From positions 62,001 to 126,000 of the forward strand of contig NZ_JABBXH010000004.1 in the NCBI RefSeq assembly GCF_012932965.1: a stretch of DNA of 64,000 bases, written 5' to 3'. The notes below the pieces were generated by a model. It was not told the DNA's origin, made no database searches, and saw only the letters and a list, made by a program, of their open reading frames with translations. Position 1 is the first letter of the stretch; each line of letters starts with the position of its first letter. This DNA comes from Thalassotalea algicola. GTDB taxonomy: Bacteria > Pseudomonadota > Gammaproteobacteria > Enterobacterales > Alteromonadaceae. A program made the position numbers and the translations under genes. Of the stretch, positions 24,629-34,879 are shown in pieces.

Positions 24629-25406
24629 TTAGTTTTATAGCTATTCCAGAAAGTACGCGATAAGTAGCAGGATAAATACCAGAAGGTTCAACAAAGTCCG
24701 TGTAGGCCTGTGTCATTTTTTGCCATTTATCTTTGCCTGCTAGGCCTCTGTTTTTCTTTTCTGCTACATGGTTTGCGCCTAGCCCCTTGAGCTCTCGTGC
24801 CAAGTGCATAACATTTTCATATTCTAATATGACGTCTTGAACTTGGTGTTCTACTAACTCTGACTGACCTTTATTAAACGTAGCAATTACTTCAGGTTCC
24901 GTTTTAAAGTCGATAACGTGTTTATCATCATCTACTTGAGCCCAAGCTGACTTTAATTCACTCAAGGTTTGATCAAGTAATGTAGTAAAAACAAAATGTC
25001 CTCCAGGTTTTAACACTCGGAAAATTTCTTCAATTGCTTGATCTAATGGATGACACCATTGAATGACCAGGTTTGAATAGATCAAATCAACACTATTATC
25101 TTTAAAAGGCAATTTATATGCATCGCCAGCAACTAAATTAGTAATGCCTTTTCGGTTACGGCGCGTGAAATTAAGCATCTCGTTTGAAATATCGACACCG
25201 ATCACACGTTCATAACTAGTAGCGAGTACCTCTGTAAAAAAACCCGTGCCACATCCTAGATCAATTACATTAAGATCATTTCTATTTGGTAACAACAACA
25301 TTAAATGTTTACCAGTAAATCGCTGTAATCTTGCCGATATATCATAGGAGTGTATGGCTGAATCAAATGATTTTGCTATTTTTATTCTATTTTGTGTATT
25401 TGGCAT
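24621..25406 (-). CDS. bioC: Malonyl-ACP O-methyltransferase BioC
   Basis: This 261-residue protein is a SAM-dependent methyltransferase with motif I VIDLGCGTGFFTE and the later DLIYSNLVIQW typical of BioC. It methylates malonyl-ACP so that fatty-acid enzymes can build the pimeloyl chain. It directly follows bioF. BioH, the partner esterase, is not in this window. Confidence 0.93.
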   Translation of the reverse strand: MPNTQNRIKIAKSFDSAIHSYDISARLQRFTGKHLMLLLPNRNDLNVIDLGCGTGFFTEVLATSYERVIGVDISNEMLNFTRRNRKGITNLVAGDAYKLPFKDNSVDLIYSNLVIQWCHPLDQAIEEIFRVLKPGGHFVFTTLLDQTLSELKSAWAQVDDDKHVIDFKTEPEVIATFNKGQSELVEHQVQDVILEYENVMHLARELKGLGANHVAEKKNRGLAGKDKWQKMTQAYTDFVEPSGIYPATYRVLSGIAIKLND

Positions 25407-26543
25407 TTAAACCAAAACCTCATTTAAACTTTCAGCTAAGTACTTGATATTACTTTCATTATGGTTAGCGCAAATCGTTACGCGTAACCTTGAAGTGCCA
25501 TTTGGCACTGTCGGAGGTCGTATCGCTGTAACCCAAATTCCTTTTTCTCTTAATTTTTTACTTGCCGCTAGTGCCTTAGCTTCATCATTAACATTAATTG
25601 CGTGAATTGGAGACGTAGTGGGTAACAAATTAATGCTGTTGTCTAACTCGCTTTTAAACAAATGTTCAAGGTGAGTTAGATTTTCTCTACGCCAATGTTC
25701 ACATTGTATTAACTCAATACTTTTTCTAGTTGCCCATGCTATGGCTGGTGACATAGCGGTTGAATAAATGTAGTGTCGAGCAAAGTTTATTAAATAATCG
25801 TAAATTTCATTGTTACACGCTACAAATGCACCACTTGTAGCAACTGCTTTACCAAATGTCGCCATTACAATGTCTATATCTGCTGCTGAGCTACCTTGCC
25901 CTAGGTCTCCTTTGATACCGAAACTATGCGCTTCATCTACATAAGAGCAGGCTTTATATTGCTTAGCAATCTCTGCAATTCTTTGTGTGTCTGTCTCATC
26001 TCCATCCATGCTAAATACAGATTCGGTGGCGATTAATATGTTTTTATCACTATTGCGAAGACATAAGTCTTCTAATTGCTGATAATTATTATGTAAATAA
26101 CGTTTAGTTGTAGCTTCGCTAGCTAACGCACCATCAATAATAGACGCATGAGATAACTTATCTAATAATAATAGACTCTCTTTTTTCCCTAATGCTTGCA
26201 TCAATGCATGGTTTGCGGAAAAGCCACTGGTAAACAATAGTACTTTTTCTTTATTTAGCCAGCTAGCGATTGTGTCTTCTAATGCTTGGTGAGCAAAATT
26301 GTATCCCGTTACTAAACTCGAAGCACTTGAGGACACCCCATATTTTTCAGCACCTTCAGCTAAGGCTTTAATAATTTGAGGATGGTTATTTAAACCTAAA
26401 TAATCATTTGATGAAAAATTTAAATAAGCTTTACCAGCGACGACAATATTACTACCTGAAACACCCTCTATAGCAGTACATTTACGTAAACGGTGTTGTC
26501 TTTTTTGCTGTGCTAAGTGTTCTTTTACGAACGAGAAACTCAT
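25407..26543 (-). CDS. bioF: 8-amino-7-oxononanoate synthase
   Basis: This 378-residue protein has the alpha-oxoamine synthase pattern: FSSNDYLGL, YVDEAHSFG with the PLP-interacting Asp and His, and the PLP lysine in MATFGKAVATSGAF. It condenses pimeloyl-ACP with alanine. It starts 6 bp after the bioB stop and abuts bioC. Confidence 0.95.
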   Translation of the reverse strand: MSFSFVKEHLAQQKRQHRLRKCTAIEGVSGSNIVVAGKAYLNFSSNDYLGLNNHPQIIKALAEGAEKYGVSSSASSLVTGYNFAHQALEDTIASWLNKEKVLLFTSGFSANHALMQALGKKESLLLLDKLSHASIIDGALASEATTKRYLHNNYQQLEDLCLRNSDKNILIATESVFSMDGDETDTQRIAEIAKQYKACSYVDEAHSFGIKGDLGQGSSAADIDIVMATFGKAVATSGAFVACNNEIYDYLINFARHYIYSTAMSPAIAWATRKSIELIQCEHWRRENLTHLEHLFKSELDNSINLLPTTSPIHAINVNDEAKALAASKKLREKGIWVTAIRPPTVPNGTSRLRVTICANHNESNIKYLAESLNEVLV

Positions 26544-26549
26544 GCGACT

Positions 26550-27602
26550 TTAACCTGCGTTATAGAATAGATCTTCGTTTTCCTTTTCTATAATAGCTGC
26601 TTGTATTTGTTTTTCTTCTTGACCATCATCAACTAACGATTCAATAGTTTCAGTGTTAATACCTAATTTTTCAAATAATGCGATATCCGCATTAGTTTCT
26701 GGGTTTGCAGCAGTTAAAAGCTTGCAACCATAAAAGATCGAGTTTGCACCTGCTAAGAAACACATGGCCTGCATTTGTTCATTCATTGCTTCACGGCCAG
26801 CAGATAATCGAACATGGCTTTTAGGCATCATAATACGGGCAACTGCGATACATCTTATGAAGTCAAAATCGTCTAATTCTGCGACTTCAGCTAACGGTGT
26901 ACCATCAATTTTTACTAACATATTAATTGGTACACTTTCTGGCTGCGGCGTAAGATTAGCTAATTGAGCCAACAATGATGCTCGATCATTTGCTTTTTCA
27001 CCTAAACCAACAATGCCGCCACTACAAACTTTCATACCAGCTGAGCGAACATTATCCAATGTATCTAGCCTGTCTTGATAAGTGCGAGTAGTAATGATTT
27101 GGTTATAATGCTCGGGCGACGTATCTAAGTTGTGGTTATAATAATCTAGACCAGCTTCTTGCAAAGAATGCGCTTGTTCCTTTGATAACATTCCTAATGT
27201 CATACAAGTCTCTAAACCTAAAGCTTTTACACCTTTAACCATTTCTGTAACATAAGGCATATCTCGTTCTTTAGGGTTGCGCCATGCCGCTCCCATACAA
27301 AAGCGAGTAGAACCTTGAGCCTTAGCTTTTTGGGCTGCCTCTAAGACTTTTTCAACTTCCATTAAACGTTCTTTTTCGATATCTGTCTTATATCGTGCAC
27401 TTTGAGAACAATATTTACAGTCTTCTGGGCATGCGCCGGTTTTAATTGATAATAACGTGCTAACTTGTACTTCATTAGCATTAAAGTGCTGGCGGTGCAC
27501 TGTTTGGGCTTCAAACATTAAATCATTAAATGGTTTATTAAATAATGCGTTTACTTCTTCTAATGTCCAGTCGTGTCTAATATTTTCCAATGAAGATGTC
27601 AT
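26550..27602 (-). CDS. bioB: Biotin synthase
   Basis: This radical-SAM enzyme inserts sulfur into dethiobiotin. The CxxxCxxC cluster motif is in [10 protein letters not shown], and the second cluster region holds [10 protein letters not shown] and [16 protein letters not shown] use the ATG at 27602 (350 residues, start [12 protein letters not shown]), because it matches the usual family length. A TTG at 27629 would add nine poorly conserved residues. It is first in the minus-strand operon, driven from the shared bio promoter region. Confidence 0.96.
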   Translation of the reverse strand: MTSSLENIRHDWTLEEVNALFNKPFNDLMFEAQTVHRQHFNANEVQVSTLLSIKTGACPEDCKYCSQSARYKTDIEKERLMEVEKVLEAAQKAKAQGSTRFCMGAAWRNPKERDMPYVTEMVKGVKALGLETCMTLGMLSKEQAHSLQEAGLDYYNHNLDTSPEHYNQIITTRTYQDRLDTLDNVRSAGMKVCSGGIVGLGEKANDRASLLAQLANLTPQPESVPINMLVKIDGTPLAEVAELDDFDFIRCIAVARIMMPKSHVRLSAGREAMNEQMQAMCFLAGANSIFYGCKLLTAANPETNADIALFEKLGINTETIESLVDDGQEEKQIQAAIIEKENEDLFYNAG

Positions 27603-27701
27603 AAATTGCTCGTTGTTAATTCGTTGCAAGCGTAAAAAATTACAGGTAGTCTAGCCGCCAAAGATAAGATGTCAACGCAGACCACAACACTAAGTTTACA
27701 T
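27603..27701. promoter_or_regulatory. Divergent bioB/bioA promoters with BirA-like operator
   Basis: Toward bioB, TTGACA (complement of 27670-27675) and TAGACT (27648-27653) are 16 bp apart. Toward bioA, TTGCAA (27624-27629) and TAGTCT (27647-27652) are 17 bp apart, so the two -10 boxes overlap. TGTCAAC (27670-27676) and GTTTACA (27694-27700) form an imperfect BirA-operator-like pair with 17 bp between. The pair covers the bioB -35 and the start of the bioA message. The layout resembles the enteric bio control region. Confidence 0.5.
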
Positions 27702-29003
27702 ATGAGTAAAATTTATACAGACAAGTTGGCTTTTGATCGCCAACATATTTGGCATCCATATACGTCAATGACAAAACCACTGACCAGCTATAAAGTTCAA
27801 TCAGCTAGTGGTGTATATATAAACCTTGATAACGGCAAACAGCTAGTTGATGGTATGTCTTCCTGGTGGGCAGTTATCCATGGTTACAACCACCCTCGCC
27901 TTAATCAAGCACTTAAGCATCAAGTCGACCAAGTCTCTCATGTTATGTTTGGCGGACTCACTCATGATCCTGCCATTGATTTGTGTGACAAACTCATTGA
28001 ATTATCACCGGGTAATTTAGAAAAAGTATTTCTCGCTGACAGCGGATCTGTTTCAGTAGAAGTAGCGATTAAAATGTCGCTTCAGTATTGGCACAGTAAA
28101 AAGCAGCCAGCAAAAAATAAACTCCTTACCGTAAAAAATGGTTACCATGGCGACACATTCGCTGCAATGTCTGTTTGCGACCCTGTGAACGGTATGCACC
28201 AAATATTCAGTAGCACTATTAAACAACACTATTTCGCACCAGCACCTAAAACTCGCTTCAACGAACAGTGGCAAGAAAGTGATATAGAGCCCTTAAAGAA
28301 ATTATTTGAAAATCACCATGAAGAAATCGCCGCATTTATTATTGAGCCAATCGTCCAAGGTGCAGGTGGTATGAGAATATACCATCCAGAATACTTAAAA
28401 CAATGTAGAGTATTATGTGACCAATATAATGTGCTGATGATTATCGATGAAATTGCTACAGGCTTTGGCCGAACAGGCAAAATGTTTGGTTGTAACTGGG
28501 CAAATATAACACCAGATATTATGTGTGTTGGAAAAGCGCTTACCGGTGGTTACATGTCTTTGGCGGCGACTTTGACTACTAATGACGTTGCAGAAACGAT
28601 CAGTAATGGCGATGCCGGTTGTTTTATGCATGGACCAACATTCATGGGTAACCCTTTAGCCTGTAGTGTTGCCAATGAAAGCCTTGCAATACTCATGGAA
28701 AATCGTTGGCCTGAACAAGTTGCATTAATAGAAGAAACATTAACAGAATTATTAATGCCGCTAAAAAAACATAAACGCGTCGCTGATGTTAGAATTATCG
28801 GTGCTATTGGTGTGATAGAAGCTAATCAGTCGGTTAGTATGGAATCAATTCAATCATTATTTGTTGAAAACAATGTATGGATAAGACCCTTTGGTAAACT
28901 AATTTATCTTATGCCACCATTTGTTATTGCCACTGAGCAGTTGTCTACGTTAACGAATGCTATCGAGTTAGCACTTAATGACGATGATTGTTTTATAAAT
29001 TAG
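27702..29003 (+). CDS. bioA: Adenosylmethionine-8-amino-7-oxononanoate aminotransferase
   Basis: This is a class III aminotransferase with LAFDRQHIWHPYTSM at the N-terminus, YHGDTFAAMSVCDP, IIDEIATGFGRTG, and the PLP lysine in VGKALTGGYM. It uses SAM as amino donor. I start at the ATG at 27702, because family members begin just before this conserved segment and the 11 extra residues from 27669 would overlap the operator. It is divergent from bioBFCD. Confidence 0.94.
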   Translation: MSKIYTDKLAFDRQHIWHPYTSMTKPLTSYKVQSASGVYINLDNGKQLVDGMSSWWAVIHGYNHPRLNQALKHQVDQVSHVMFGGLTHDPAIDLCDKLIELSPGNLEKVFLADSGSVSVEVAIKMSLQYWHSKKQPAKNKLLTVKNGYHGDTFAAMSVCDPVNGMHQIFSSTIKQHYFAPAPKTRFNEQWQESDIEPLKKLFENHHEEIAAFIIEPIVQGAGGMRIYHPEYLKQCRVLCDQYNVLMIIDEIATGFGRTGKMFGCNWANITPDIMCVGKALTGGYMSLAATLTTNDVAETISNGDAGCFMHGPTFMGNPLACSVANESLAILMENRWPEQVALIEETLTELLMPLKKHKRVADVRIIGAIGVIEANQSVSMESIQSLFVENNVWIRPFGKLIYLMPPFVIATEQLSTLTNAIELALNDDDCFIN

Positions 29004-29004
29004 A

Positions 29005-29385
29005 CTACCAGTACGCATTTATCGCTATATAAATTACCCACGTAACACAGATAACTAATAATAGGGATAAGTTGTAATATTTGTTATCTGTTGCTCGCCT
29101 AGTACGGAAATGACTAACAACAATACTAACAAAACTAAATATGGCAGTAAGCCAAAGCAAATAATAAAGATAGTCAGTTAACGGGGAAGTCCAATAGTCG
29201 CGTGTTTCAACACCTCTATAACGTGTTAAACCGAAGTCTTTTTCTGGTGCTGCATAAAATGACATGACTAACGCTAGAGTAAAAAAAGACCAACCAATTA
29301 ACGACAGCCATTGAAAAAGTTGCACCCAAGAATCTTTCTGTTTTCTGCGCTCTGTACCTTGCCATTTTGCCATTAAATCAGTCAT
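29005..29385 (-). CDS. Small membrane protein, three helices
   Basis: I do not recognise this 126-residue protein. After a charged start (GTERRKQK), three hydrophobic segments can be seen at about residues 24-46, 73-90 and 104-123. Between the first two is a polar, probably periplasmic, loop (APEKDFGLTRYRGVETRDYW). It converges with bioA (1 bp between) and is divergent from asnS. No motif indicates a function. Confidence 0.6.
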   Translation of the reverse strand: MTDLMAKWQGTERRKQKDSWVQLFQWLSLIGWSFFTLALVMSFYAAPEKDFGLTRYRGVETRDYWTSPLTDYLYYLLWLTAIFSFVSIVVSHFRTRRATDNKYYNLSLLLVICVTWVIYIAINAYW

Positions 29386-29517
29386 TTCCTTTATTTAGGC
29401 AAAAATAATGAATTAATTGCACCAAATCGTTAAGTTTTACTTGTGAAACACAATAGTCACGTTAACATAATACGCCCTAAAATTATGTATTCAATTGTTA
29501 TAAAACGAGGTCATTAA

Positions 29518-30918
29518 ATGTCAGTTATCGCTATTACTGATGTACTTGCAGGTAAATTCCCTGTAAACGAAGAGATCACTGTCCACGGCTGGATCCGCAC
29601 TCGCCGAGATTCTAAAGCAGGCATCTCATTTTTAGCTATTCATGATGGGTCATGTTTTGATGCCATTCAAGCTGTTGTACCTAATGACCTTAATAATTAC
29701 CAAGACGAAGTCTTAAAGTTAACAACTGGGGCTTCTGTTAAAGTAACCGGTCAACTAGTTGAGTCTCAAGGCCAAGGTCAAGCGTTTGAAATTCAAGCGA
29801 CAGGAGTAGAAGTATTAGGTTATGTCGACGATCCTGACACTTATCCAATGGCAGCGAAGCGCCACAGTATAGAATTTTTAAGAGAGCAAGCTCATTTACG
29901 TCCTCGCACTAACTTAGGTGGAGCAGTAACACGAGTACGCAACTGTTTAGCGCAAGCAATTCACCGCTTTATGCACAATAAAGGCTATTTTTGGATTAGT
30001 ACGCCAATTATTACTGCAAGTGATTGCGAAGGCGCGGGTGAAATGTTCCGTGTATCTACACTGGATATGGAAAACTTACCGCGTACGGATAAAGGCGAAG
30101 TAGACTACAACGAAGACTTTTTTGGAAAAGAAGCATTTTTAACAGTATCTGGTCAGCTAAACGTTGAAACCTACTGTAGTGCTATGTCGAAAGTATATAC
30201 CTTTGGTCCTACATTCCGAGCAGAAAATTCAAACACTTCTCGTCATTTAGCAGAGTTTTGGATGTGTGAGCCTGAAATTGCCTTTGCTGATTTAGCTGAT
30301 GCTGCAAACTTAGCAGAAGAAATGCTTAAATATGTATTAAAAGCTGTTTTAGAAGAACGTGCAGATGACATGGCATTCTTCCAGCAACGTGTAGATAAAA
30401 CGGTTGTTGATCGTTTAAATAATGTGATTAACAATGAATTTGTTCGCTTAGATTATACAGATGCTATCGAAATCTTACTTAATTGTGGCAAGAAATTTGA
30501 AAACCCAGTTTCTTGGGGGATTGATTTAAATTCAGAGCACGAGCGTTATTTAGCAGAAGAGCACTTTAACGGTCCTGTTGTGCTACAAAATTACCCGAAA
30601 GACATTAAAGCTTTCTACATGCGCTTAAATGACGATAATAAAACTGTTGCTGCTATGGATGTTTTAGCTCCTGGCATTGGTGAAATTATTGGTGGTAGTC
30701 AGCGCGAAGAAAGACTAGACATCCTAGATGCTCGTTTAGAAGAAATGGACTTAGACCCAGAAGATTACAGTTGGTATCGAGACCTACGTCGTTACGGCAC
30801 AGTACCTCACTCTGGTTTTGGTTTAGGATTTGAGCGTTTAGTGGCTTACGCTACTGGAGTTCAAAACATTAGAGACGTTATACCGTTCCCTCGTGCTCCA
30901 AAAACCGCTTCATTCTAA
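29518..30918 (+). CDS. asnS: Asparaginyl-tRNA synthetase
   Basis: This 466-residue protein has the exact length of E. coli AsnS. It has an N-terminal OB anticodon-binding domain ([12 protein letters not shown]) and a class II catalytic core: motif 2 in [21 protein letters not shown] and motif 3 in [12 protein letters not shown]. It charges tRNA-Asn. A hairpin terminator follows. It is transcribed alone. Confidence 0.98.
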   Translation: MSVIAITDVLAGKFPVNEEITVHGWIRTRRDSKAGISFLAIHDGSCFDAIQAVVPNDLNNYQDEVLKLTTGASVKVTGQLVESQGQGQAFEIQATGVEVLGYVDDPDTYPMAAKRHSIEFLREQAHLRPRTNLGGAVTRVRNCLAQAIHRFMHNKGYFWISTPIITASDCEGAGEMFRVSTLDMENLPRTDKGEVDYNEDFFGKEAFLTVSGQLNVETYCSAMSKVYTFGPTFRAENSNTSRHLAEFWMCEPEIAFADLADAANLAEEMLKYVLKAVLEERADDMAFFQQRVDKTVVDRLNNVINNEFVRLDYTDAIEILLNCGKKFENPVSWGIDLNSEHERYLAEEHFNGPVVLQNYPKDIKAFYMRLNDDNKTVAAMDVLAPGIGEIIGGSQREERLDILDARLEEMDLDPEDYSWYRDLRRYGTVPHSGFGLGFERLVAYATGVQNIRDVIPFPRAPKTASF

Positions 30919-30937
30919 ACGTTTCTTATTGATGTTC

Positions 30938-30969
30938 AAAAAGCCTGCGTAAAGCGGGCTTTTTTTTTA
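30938..30969 (+). terminator. Terminator after asnS
   Basis: AAAAGCCTGC, loop GTAAA, GCGGGCTTTT with a long T run, starting about 20 bp after the stop codon. Confidence 0.88.
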
Positions 30970-31064
30970 CCGCTACTCTTTGAACAGCTGCTTTTTACTA
31001 TACTACGAGCATAATAAAGTATTCTATAGTTAAGTATTCGCTACTTAATTACTCGAGTATAACA

Positions 31065-31457
31065 ATGTCTGAAGTAAGGGAACTAAACATAGCAACGATT
31101 ACTAATGAAAATAGAGATCACGTTGTCGAGTGGTTACGTGACCGAAGTGCATTTCATATTTGGTTTAGTTCTATAGTGACTGGTAGTTTTGTCGTCATTT
31201 CTGTATTTGGAAATAAACCAGGGTTCTCCACACCTAGTGGCGTCCTGCTTTCTATTTCCGTTGCGCTTCTAATTTTAAGCTTACTCGCCAATCTTGTTTG
31301 TGTTTGGTCAATACCAAGTTGGAAATATCGAGTTGCTACTGGTGAACTTAGAGAAGCTAAGACAATGCGGAATGAATTAGCCATAACTGCTTGGTGTGGT
31401 GTCTTGAGTTTTGTCGCTGCATTAACACTAGGGTTTATCGGTAGTATGCCGGCCTAG
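31065..31457 (+). CDS. Uncharacterised small membrane protein
   Basis: I do not recognise this 130-residue protein. Three hydrophobic segments lie at about residues 33-50, 58-83 and 107-127 after a soluble N-terminus with WLRDRSAFHIWF. A soluble head followed by three helices gives no specific function. It stands alone, converging with the nitroreductase gene. Confidence 0.6.
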   Translation: MSEVRELNIATITNENRDHVVEWLRDRSAFHIWFSSIVTGSFVVISVFGNKPGFSTPSGVLLSISVALLILSLLANLVCVWSIPSWKYRVATGELREAKTMRNELAITAWCGVLSFVAALTLGFIGSMPA

Positions 31458-31481
31458 TTTAATAAAGCTTAGTCAATAATA

Positions 31482-32042
31482 TTAACTTAAATATTGAGTG
31501 ACTTGCTCGAATGACTTTCGATTTTTATCCGGCAACGACTTAGACTCAGTGCCAATATATAAAAAACCTACGATATCTTCTTCTGGATTTATATTCAGCC
31601 CTTGCTTAACAACATCACAATATGCCATATCACCTGTACGCCACATTCCATTGTATCCTAGCGCTACACAAGCCATTTGCATAACGTGGACAGCACAACC
31701 TGCAGTGATTAACTGTTCTTGCTTTGGCACTTTAGGGTGTTGTTGATATTGCGTAGATACGATTAACATCATCGGTGATCGATACGGCATTTTTTTAACC
31801 TTAGCTAATTTTACTTCGTCTTCTGCTCGTATAACGGCCGAGTTTACGTATATTTCGCTTAGTTTTTCTCTTGCTTGCTCATCTACCACTGTTATTTGAA
31901 AAGGCATTATAGCACCATGATCAGGTACGCTCATTGCAGCCTGTAAAATTGTTGATAATTCATCTTTATTTGGAGCTGGTGCCGTCAGGTTAGGATTGGA
32001 TTGTCTATTAAGTAAAAAATCAATAGGTGATATTTGGTTCAT
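31482..32042 (-). CDS. Nitroreductase family protein, YdjA-like
   Basis: This 186-residue protein has the FMN-binding nitroreductase pattern: FLLNRQSNPNLTAPAP near the start, AAMSVPDHGAIMPFQ, and a late GFLYIGTES. Length and motif order fit the short YdjA branch. Such enzymes reduce nitro or other substrates with NAD(P)H and FMN. In vivo substrate unknown. In E. coli ydjA, sppA, ansA and yeaC are neighbours, as here. Confidence 0.85.
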   Translation of the reverse strand: MNQISPIDFLLNRQSNPNLTAPAPNKDELSTILQAAMSVPDHGAIMPFQITVVDEQAREKLSEIYVNSAVIRAEDEVKLAKVKKMPYRSPMMLIVSTQYQQHPKVPKQEQLITAGCAVHVMQMACVALGYNGMWRTGDMAYCDVVKQGLNINPEEDIVGFLYIGTESKSLPDKNRKSFEQVTQYLS

Positions 32043-32094
32043 AAGGCTTATTGCTAAGTGTTTTTTACATTTTACTTAAATTTAGCGAAATAAA

Positions 32095-32115
32095 AACCCG
32101 CTTTTAAAGCGGGTT
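32095..32115 (-). terminator. Terminator overlapping the DoxX stop
   Basis: AACCCGCTTT-T-AAAGCGGGTT, followed on the minus strand by TTTTATTT. The stop codon at 32104-32106 lies inside the hairpin, a compact gene end. Confidence 0.82.
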
Positions 32116-32799
32116 ATTTGTTTGCGTTAGGTATTTTTTCCGCAAAAAGTGGTCAATACTAGTAAAGCGACCAGCTCCGATAAAAAATAGTGCTAATAAC
32201 ATAATAAAATATGTGGTTGCGAACTCTATACCGTTATTGAGCACAACAATTGAACCGTTTTCATAAAGCCAATTAGTATTGCCATTTTCTTCAAGAATAC
32301 TTTTCATTCTATTTAAACGGTCTGCCGTTTCGATTGAATTCTCGAGACTGTGCTGTGCTGAATCAACACCTAACCAAGAAACCATTTTTGCAGGACTAGT
32401 ATCAGGATTGGTTGGCGTTATTGCAAACCAGCCATTTTCCAAATGAACAGACGTTGCAGCTATAAACATTGTGAACATTAAAGGAATAGAAACTAATCGA
32501 GTAAATAACCCTAATATTAATAACCAACCACCTAAGAATTCAGTCCAAGCAGCCAAGTTAGCTAAAAGCGTAGGAAAAGGAAGTCCTAGACCCCATTCAG
32601 CATTACCAAACCAATTAACTATATTAGGATCAACGGTTAGCGCTGCAATTCCTGTAATGTCAGGGTTACCTAATTGCAATTTAGAATAGCCAGCCATAAT
32701 AAAAATAGGCGCTAAATAAAGCCTTATAAGTAAAGCAGGGATACCATTAAAGCAATCAATTGATTGGCTAAAACGTTGATAAGTAGCTTGTAAATTCAT
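32104..32799 (-). CDS. DoxX family membrane protein
   Basis: I use the ATG at 32799 (231 residues), which has a GAGG ribosome site 6 bp before it. The upstream ATG at 32856 would give 19 extra residues without one. DoxX features are PALLIRLYLAPIFIMAGYSKLQ as the first helix, then three more membrane helices, with WTEFLGGWLLILGLFTR in the middle. Family members are small membrane oxidoreductase-linked proteins of uncertain function. A charged loop at about residues 145-180 separates the third and fourth helices and is longer than usual. Confidence 0.82.
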   Translation of the reverse strand: MNLQATYQRFSQSIDCFNGIPALLIRLYLAPIFIMAGYSKLQLGNPDITGIAALTVDPNIVNWFGNAEWGLGLPFPTLLANLAAWTEFLGGWLLILGLFTRLVSIPLMFTMFIAATSVHLENGWFAITPTNPDTSPAKMVSWLGVDSAQHSLENSIETADRLNRMKSILEENGNTNWLYENGSIVVLNNGIEFATTYFIMLLALFFIGAGRFTSIDHFLRKKYLTQTNNPL

Positions 32800-32962
32800 A
32801 TTGCCTCGGAGTTGCAGTTTTATTATAGGAACTGGAATATAGTACTTTAATTTCATAAATGAATTATAAGGATAATAAATATTACAATTTTTACTACATT
32901 CAACGGCAATATTTCAGTAGCATTGACGGTTATTAATATAGAAGTAGTAATGGAAAAGCTTT

Positions 32963-34828
32963 ATGACTAAACAGCCGGGTATTATTAGACGGTTCTTCAG
33001 TAGTTGCTGGGCATTAATTAATACAGCACGAAAAATACTGGTAAATTTGGTTTTCATTGTTGTTATTTTTGCGTTTATCGCAATTTTGACCCATGAAGAA
33101 TCTCAAGTAAGTGTTCCTAATAATTCGGCATTACTGCTGGATTTAAACGGCGATATAGTTGAACAAAAAGTAGAAATAGATCCAATGGATGCCCTATTCA
33201 ATGAGGCATTTTCTAAACAAGAAGAACGCCCTGAAGTCTTACTCAGCGATGTAATCGATGTTATTGATCACGCCAAAACTGATGATCGGATTGAATTAAT
33301 CGTGCTTAAGCTTAATCAAGTTCGACGGGCTGGACTAACAAAACTTCAAGATATTGGCCGCGCACTAAGCGAATTTAAAGATTCGGGTAAACAAATCATT
33401 GCTGTAGGTGATGCCTATAGCCAAGAACAATACTATTTAGCGAGTTATGCCGACGAAATATGGTTAGATCCTAAAGGCTTTCTTTTACTAGATGGTTTTG
33501 GCCGTTATCAACTTTATTTTAAATCGGCTTTGGAAAAGTTATCTGTGACTCAACATGTGTTTAGGGTTGGTACTTATAAGTCTGCTGTAGAACCTTATAT
33601 TCGTGATGATATGTCTGACGAAGCTAAAGCGGCAAATAAATTATGGCTAAATGACTTATGGGAAGAATATAAAGCTGACGTCGCTAAACAACGAGGTTTT
33701 GAGTTAACGAACTTTGACGAAGATACAAATACCTTAATCGAGAAGTTTACTTTAGCTAACGGCAGTTTTGCTGAATATGCAAAACAAAATGAGTGGGTAG
33801 ATCAACTATTAACACGTAGTCAAATGTCTAAAGCACTGATTGAAAAAGTCGGCGAAAATAAACATGGCGATAGTTTTAATCAAATAAGCTACAAATCATA
33901 TCGAAAAGCGATAAAGCCTCCCATTGAAAACGCCGAGTTTGAAGAAAACAAGGTTGCTATCGTTGTAGCAAAAGGCACCATCTTAAATGGTACGCAACCT
34001 CCTGGCACAATTGGTGGTGACAGCACCGCCAAGCTATTGAAAAAAGCACGACTGGATGCCAACGTTAAAGCGGTAGTATTACGAGTAGATAGCCCTGGTG
34101 GGAGTGCATACGCCTCTGAAATTATTCGCCAAGAAATAGAGTTAATCAAAAAATCAGGCAAACCAGTTGTCGCTTCTATGGGAAGCATGGCTGCATCTGG
34201 TGGCTATTGGATTTCTGCTCCTGCCGATAAAATTGTTGCATCCCCTACTACGATTACCGGCTCTATCGGTATCTTTGGCATGTTAATGACCCTTGAAAAT
34301 ACTTTGGGTAAGCTAGGCGTTTATACTGATGGGGTTGGTACGACTGAAATCTCCGGCTTTGGCGTAACACGACCATTATCTGAAGGTATGTCACAACTGT
34401 TTCAAATGAGTATTAATAGAGGTTATGAAGACTTTATTAGCTTAGTTGCGGAAAATAGAATGATGACACCTGAACAAGTTGATCAAGTTGCGCAAGGTCG
34501 CGTATGGTCAGGAAGTAAGGCAAAAGAGCTAGGCTTGGTTGATGAATTAGGCTCTTTAGAATACGCCGTTGAACTTGCAGCAAACTTAGCTGAAATTGAG
34601 AGTTATAAAAAAGTTATTATTGAGAAAAAACCAAGCGCCCAAGATATGTTTTGGCGAAATTTTTATGATTCAAGTGCCTCTTGGCTTATCAAACCTGCAG
34701 TAGAGAATCACACTGCAGGACCTGCTAGTTTATTAATAAAACGAATATTTAGAGAGTTTAAGCAATTTGATCAATTTAATGACCCTCAAGGAATTTATTC
34801 TTTTTGTTTGACTTGCGAGATAAATTAA
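32963..34828 (+). CDS. sppA: Signal peptide peptidase SppA (67 kDa type)
   Basis: This 621-residue protein (E. coli 618) has a membrane segment at about residues 27-45 and two tandem S49 peptidase domains. The catalytic Ser is in SMGSMAASGGYWISA (second domain) and the partner Lys is in the first domain at YKSAVEPYI. It degrades cleaved signal peptides in the inner membrane. It is followed by a terminator and then ansA, the same order as in E. coli. Confidence 0.95.
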   Translation: MTKQPGIIRRFFSSCWALINTARKILVNLVFIVVIFAFIAILTHEESQVSVPNNSALLLDLNGDIVEQKVEIDPMDALFNEAFSKQEERPEVLLSDVIDVIDHAKTDDRIELIVLKLNQVRRAGLTKLQDIGRALSEFKDSGKQIIAVGDAYSQEQYYLASYADEIWLDPKGFLLLDGFGRYQLYFKSALEKLSVTQHVFRVGTYKSAVEPYIRDDMSDEAKAANKLWLNDLWEEYKADVAKQRGFELTNFDEDTNTLIEKFTLANGSFAEYAKQNEWVDQLLTRSQMSKALIEKVGENKHGDSFNQISYKSYRKAIKPPIENAEFEENKVAIVVAKGTILNGTQPPGTIGGDSTAKLLKKARLDANVKAVVLRVDSPGGSAYASEIIRQEIELIKKSGKPVVASMGSMAASGGYWISAPADKIVASPTTITGSIGIFGMLMTLENTLGKLGVYTDGVGTTEISGFGVTRPLSEGMSQLFQMSINRGYEDFISLVAENRMMTPEQVDQVAQGRVWSGSKAKELGLVDELGSLEYAVELAANLAEIESYKKVIIEKKPSAQDMFWRNFYDSSASWLIKPAVENHTAGPASLLIKRIFREFKQFDQFNDPQGIYSFCLTCEIN

Positions 34829-34833
34829 TCCTT

Positions 34834-34863
34834 AATGCCCCAAATAATTTGGGGCATTTTTTT
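34834..34863 (+). terminator. Terminator after sppA
   Basis: AATGCCCC and GGGGCATT flank AAATAATTT, followed by Ts. It separates sppA from ansA, so ansA probably has its own promoter or relies on read-through. Confidence 0.85.
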
Positions 34864-34879
34864 AGGTGTTAATCTATAA

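Noticed and set aside
27669-27701. bioA start at the first ATG (27669)
   Set aside because: The extra 11 residues are not like family N-termini, and the DNA overlaps the operator-like repeat.
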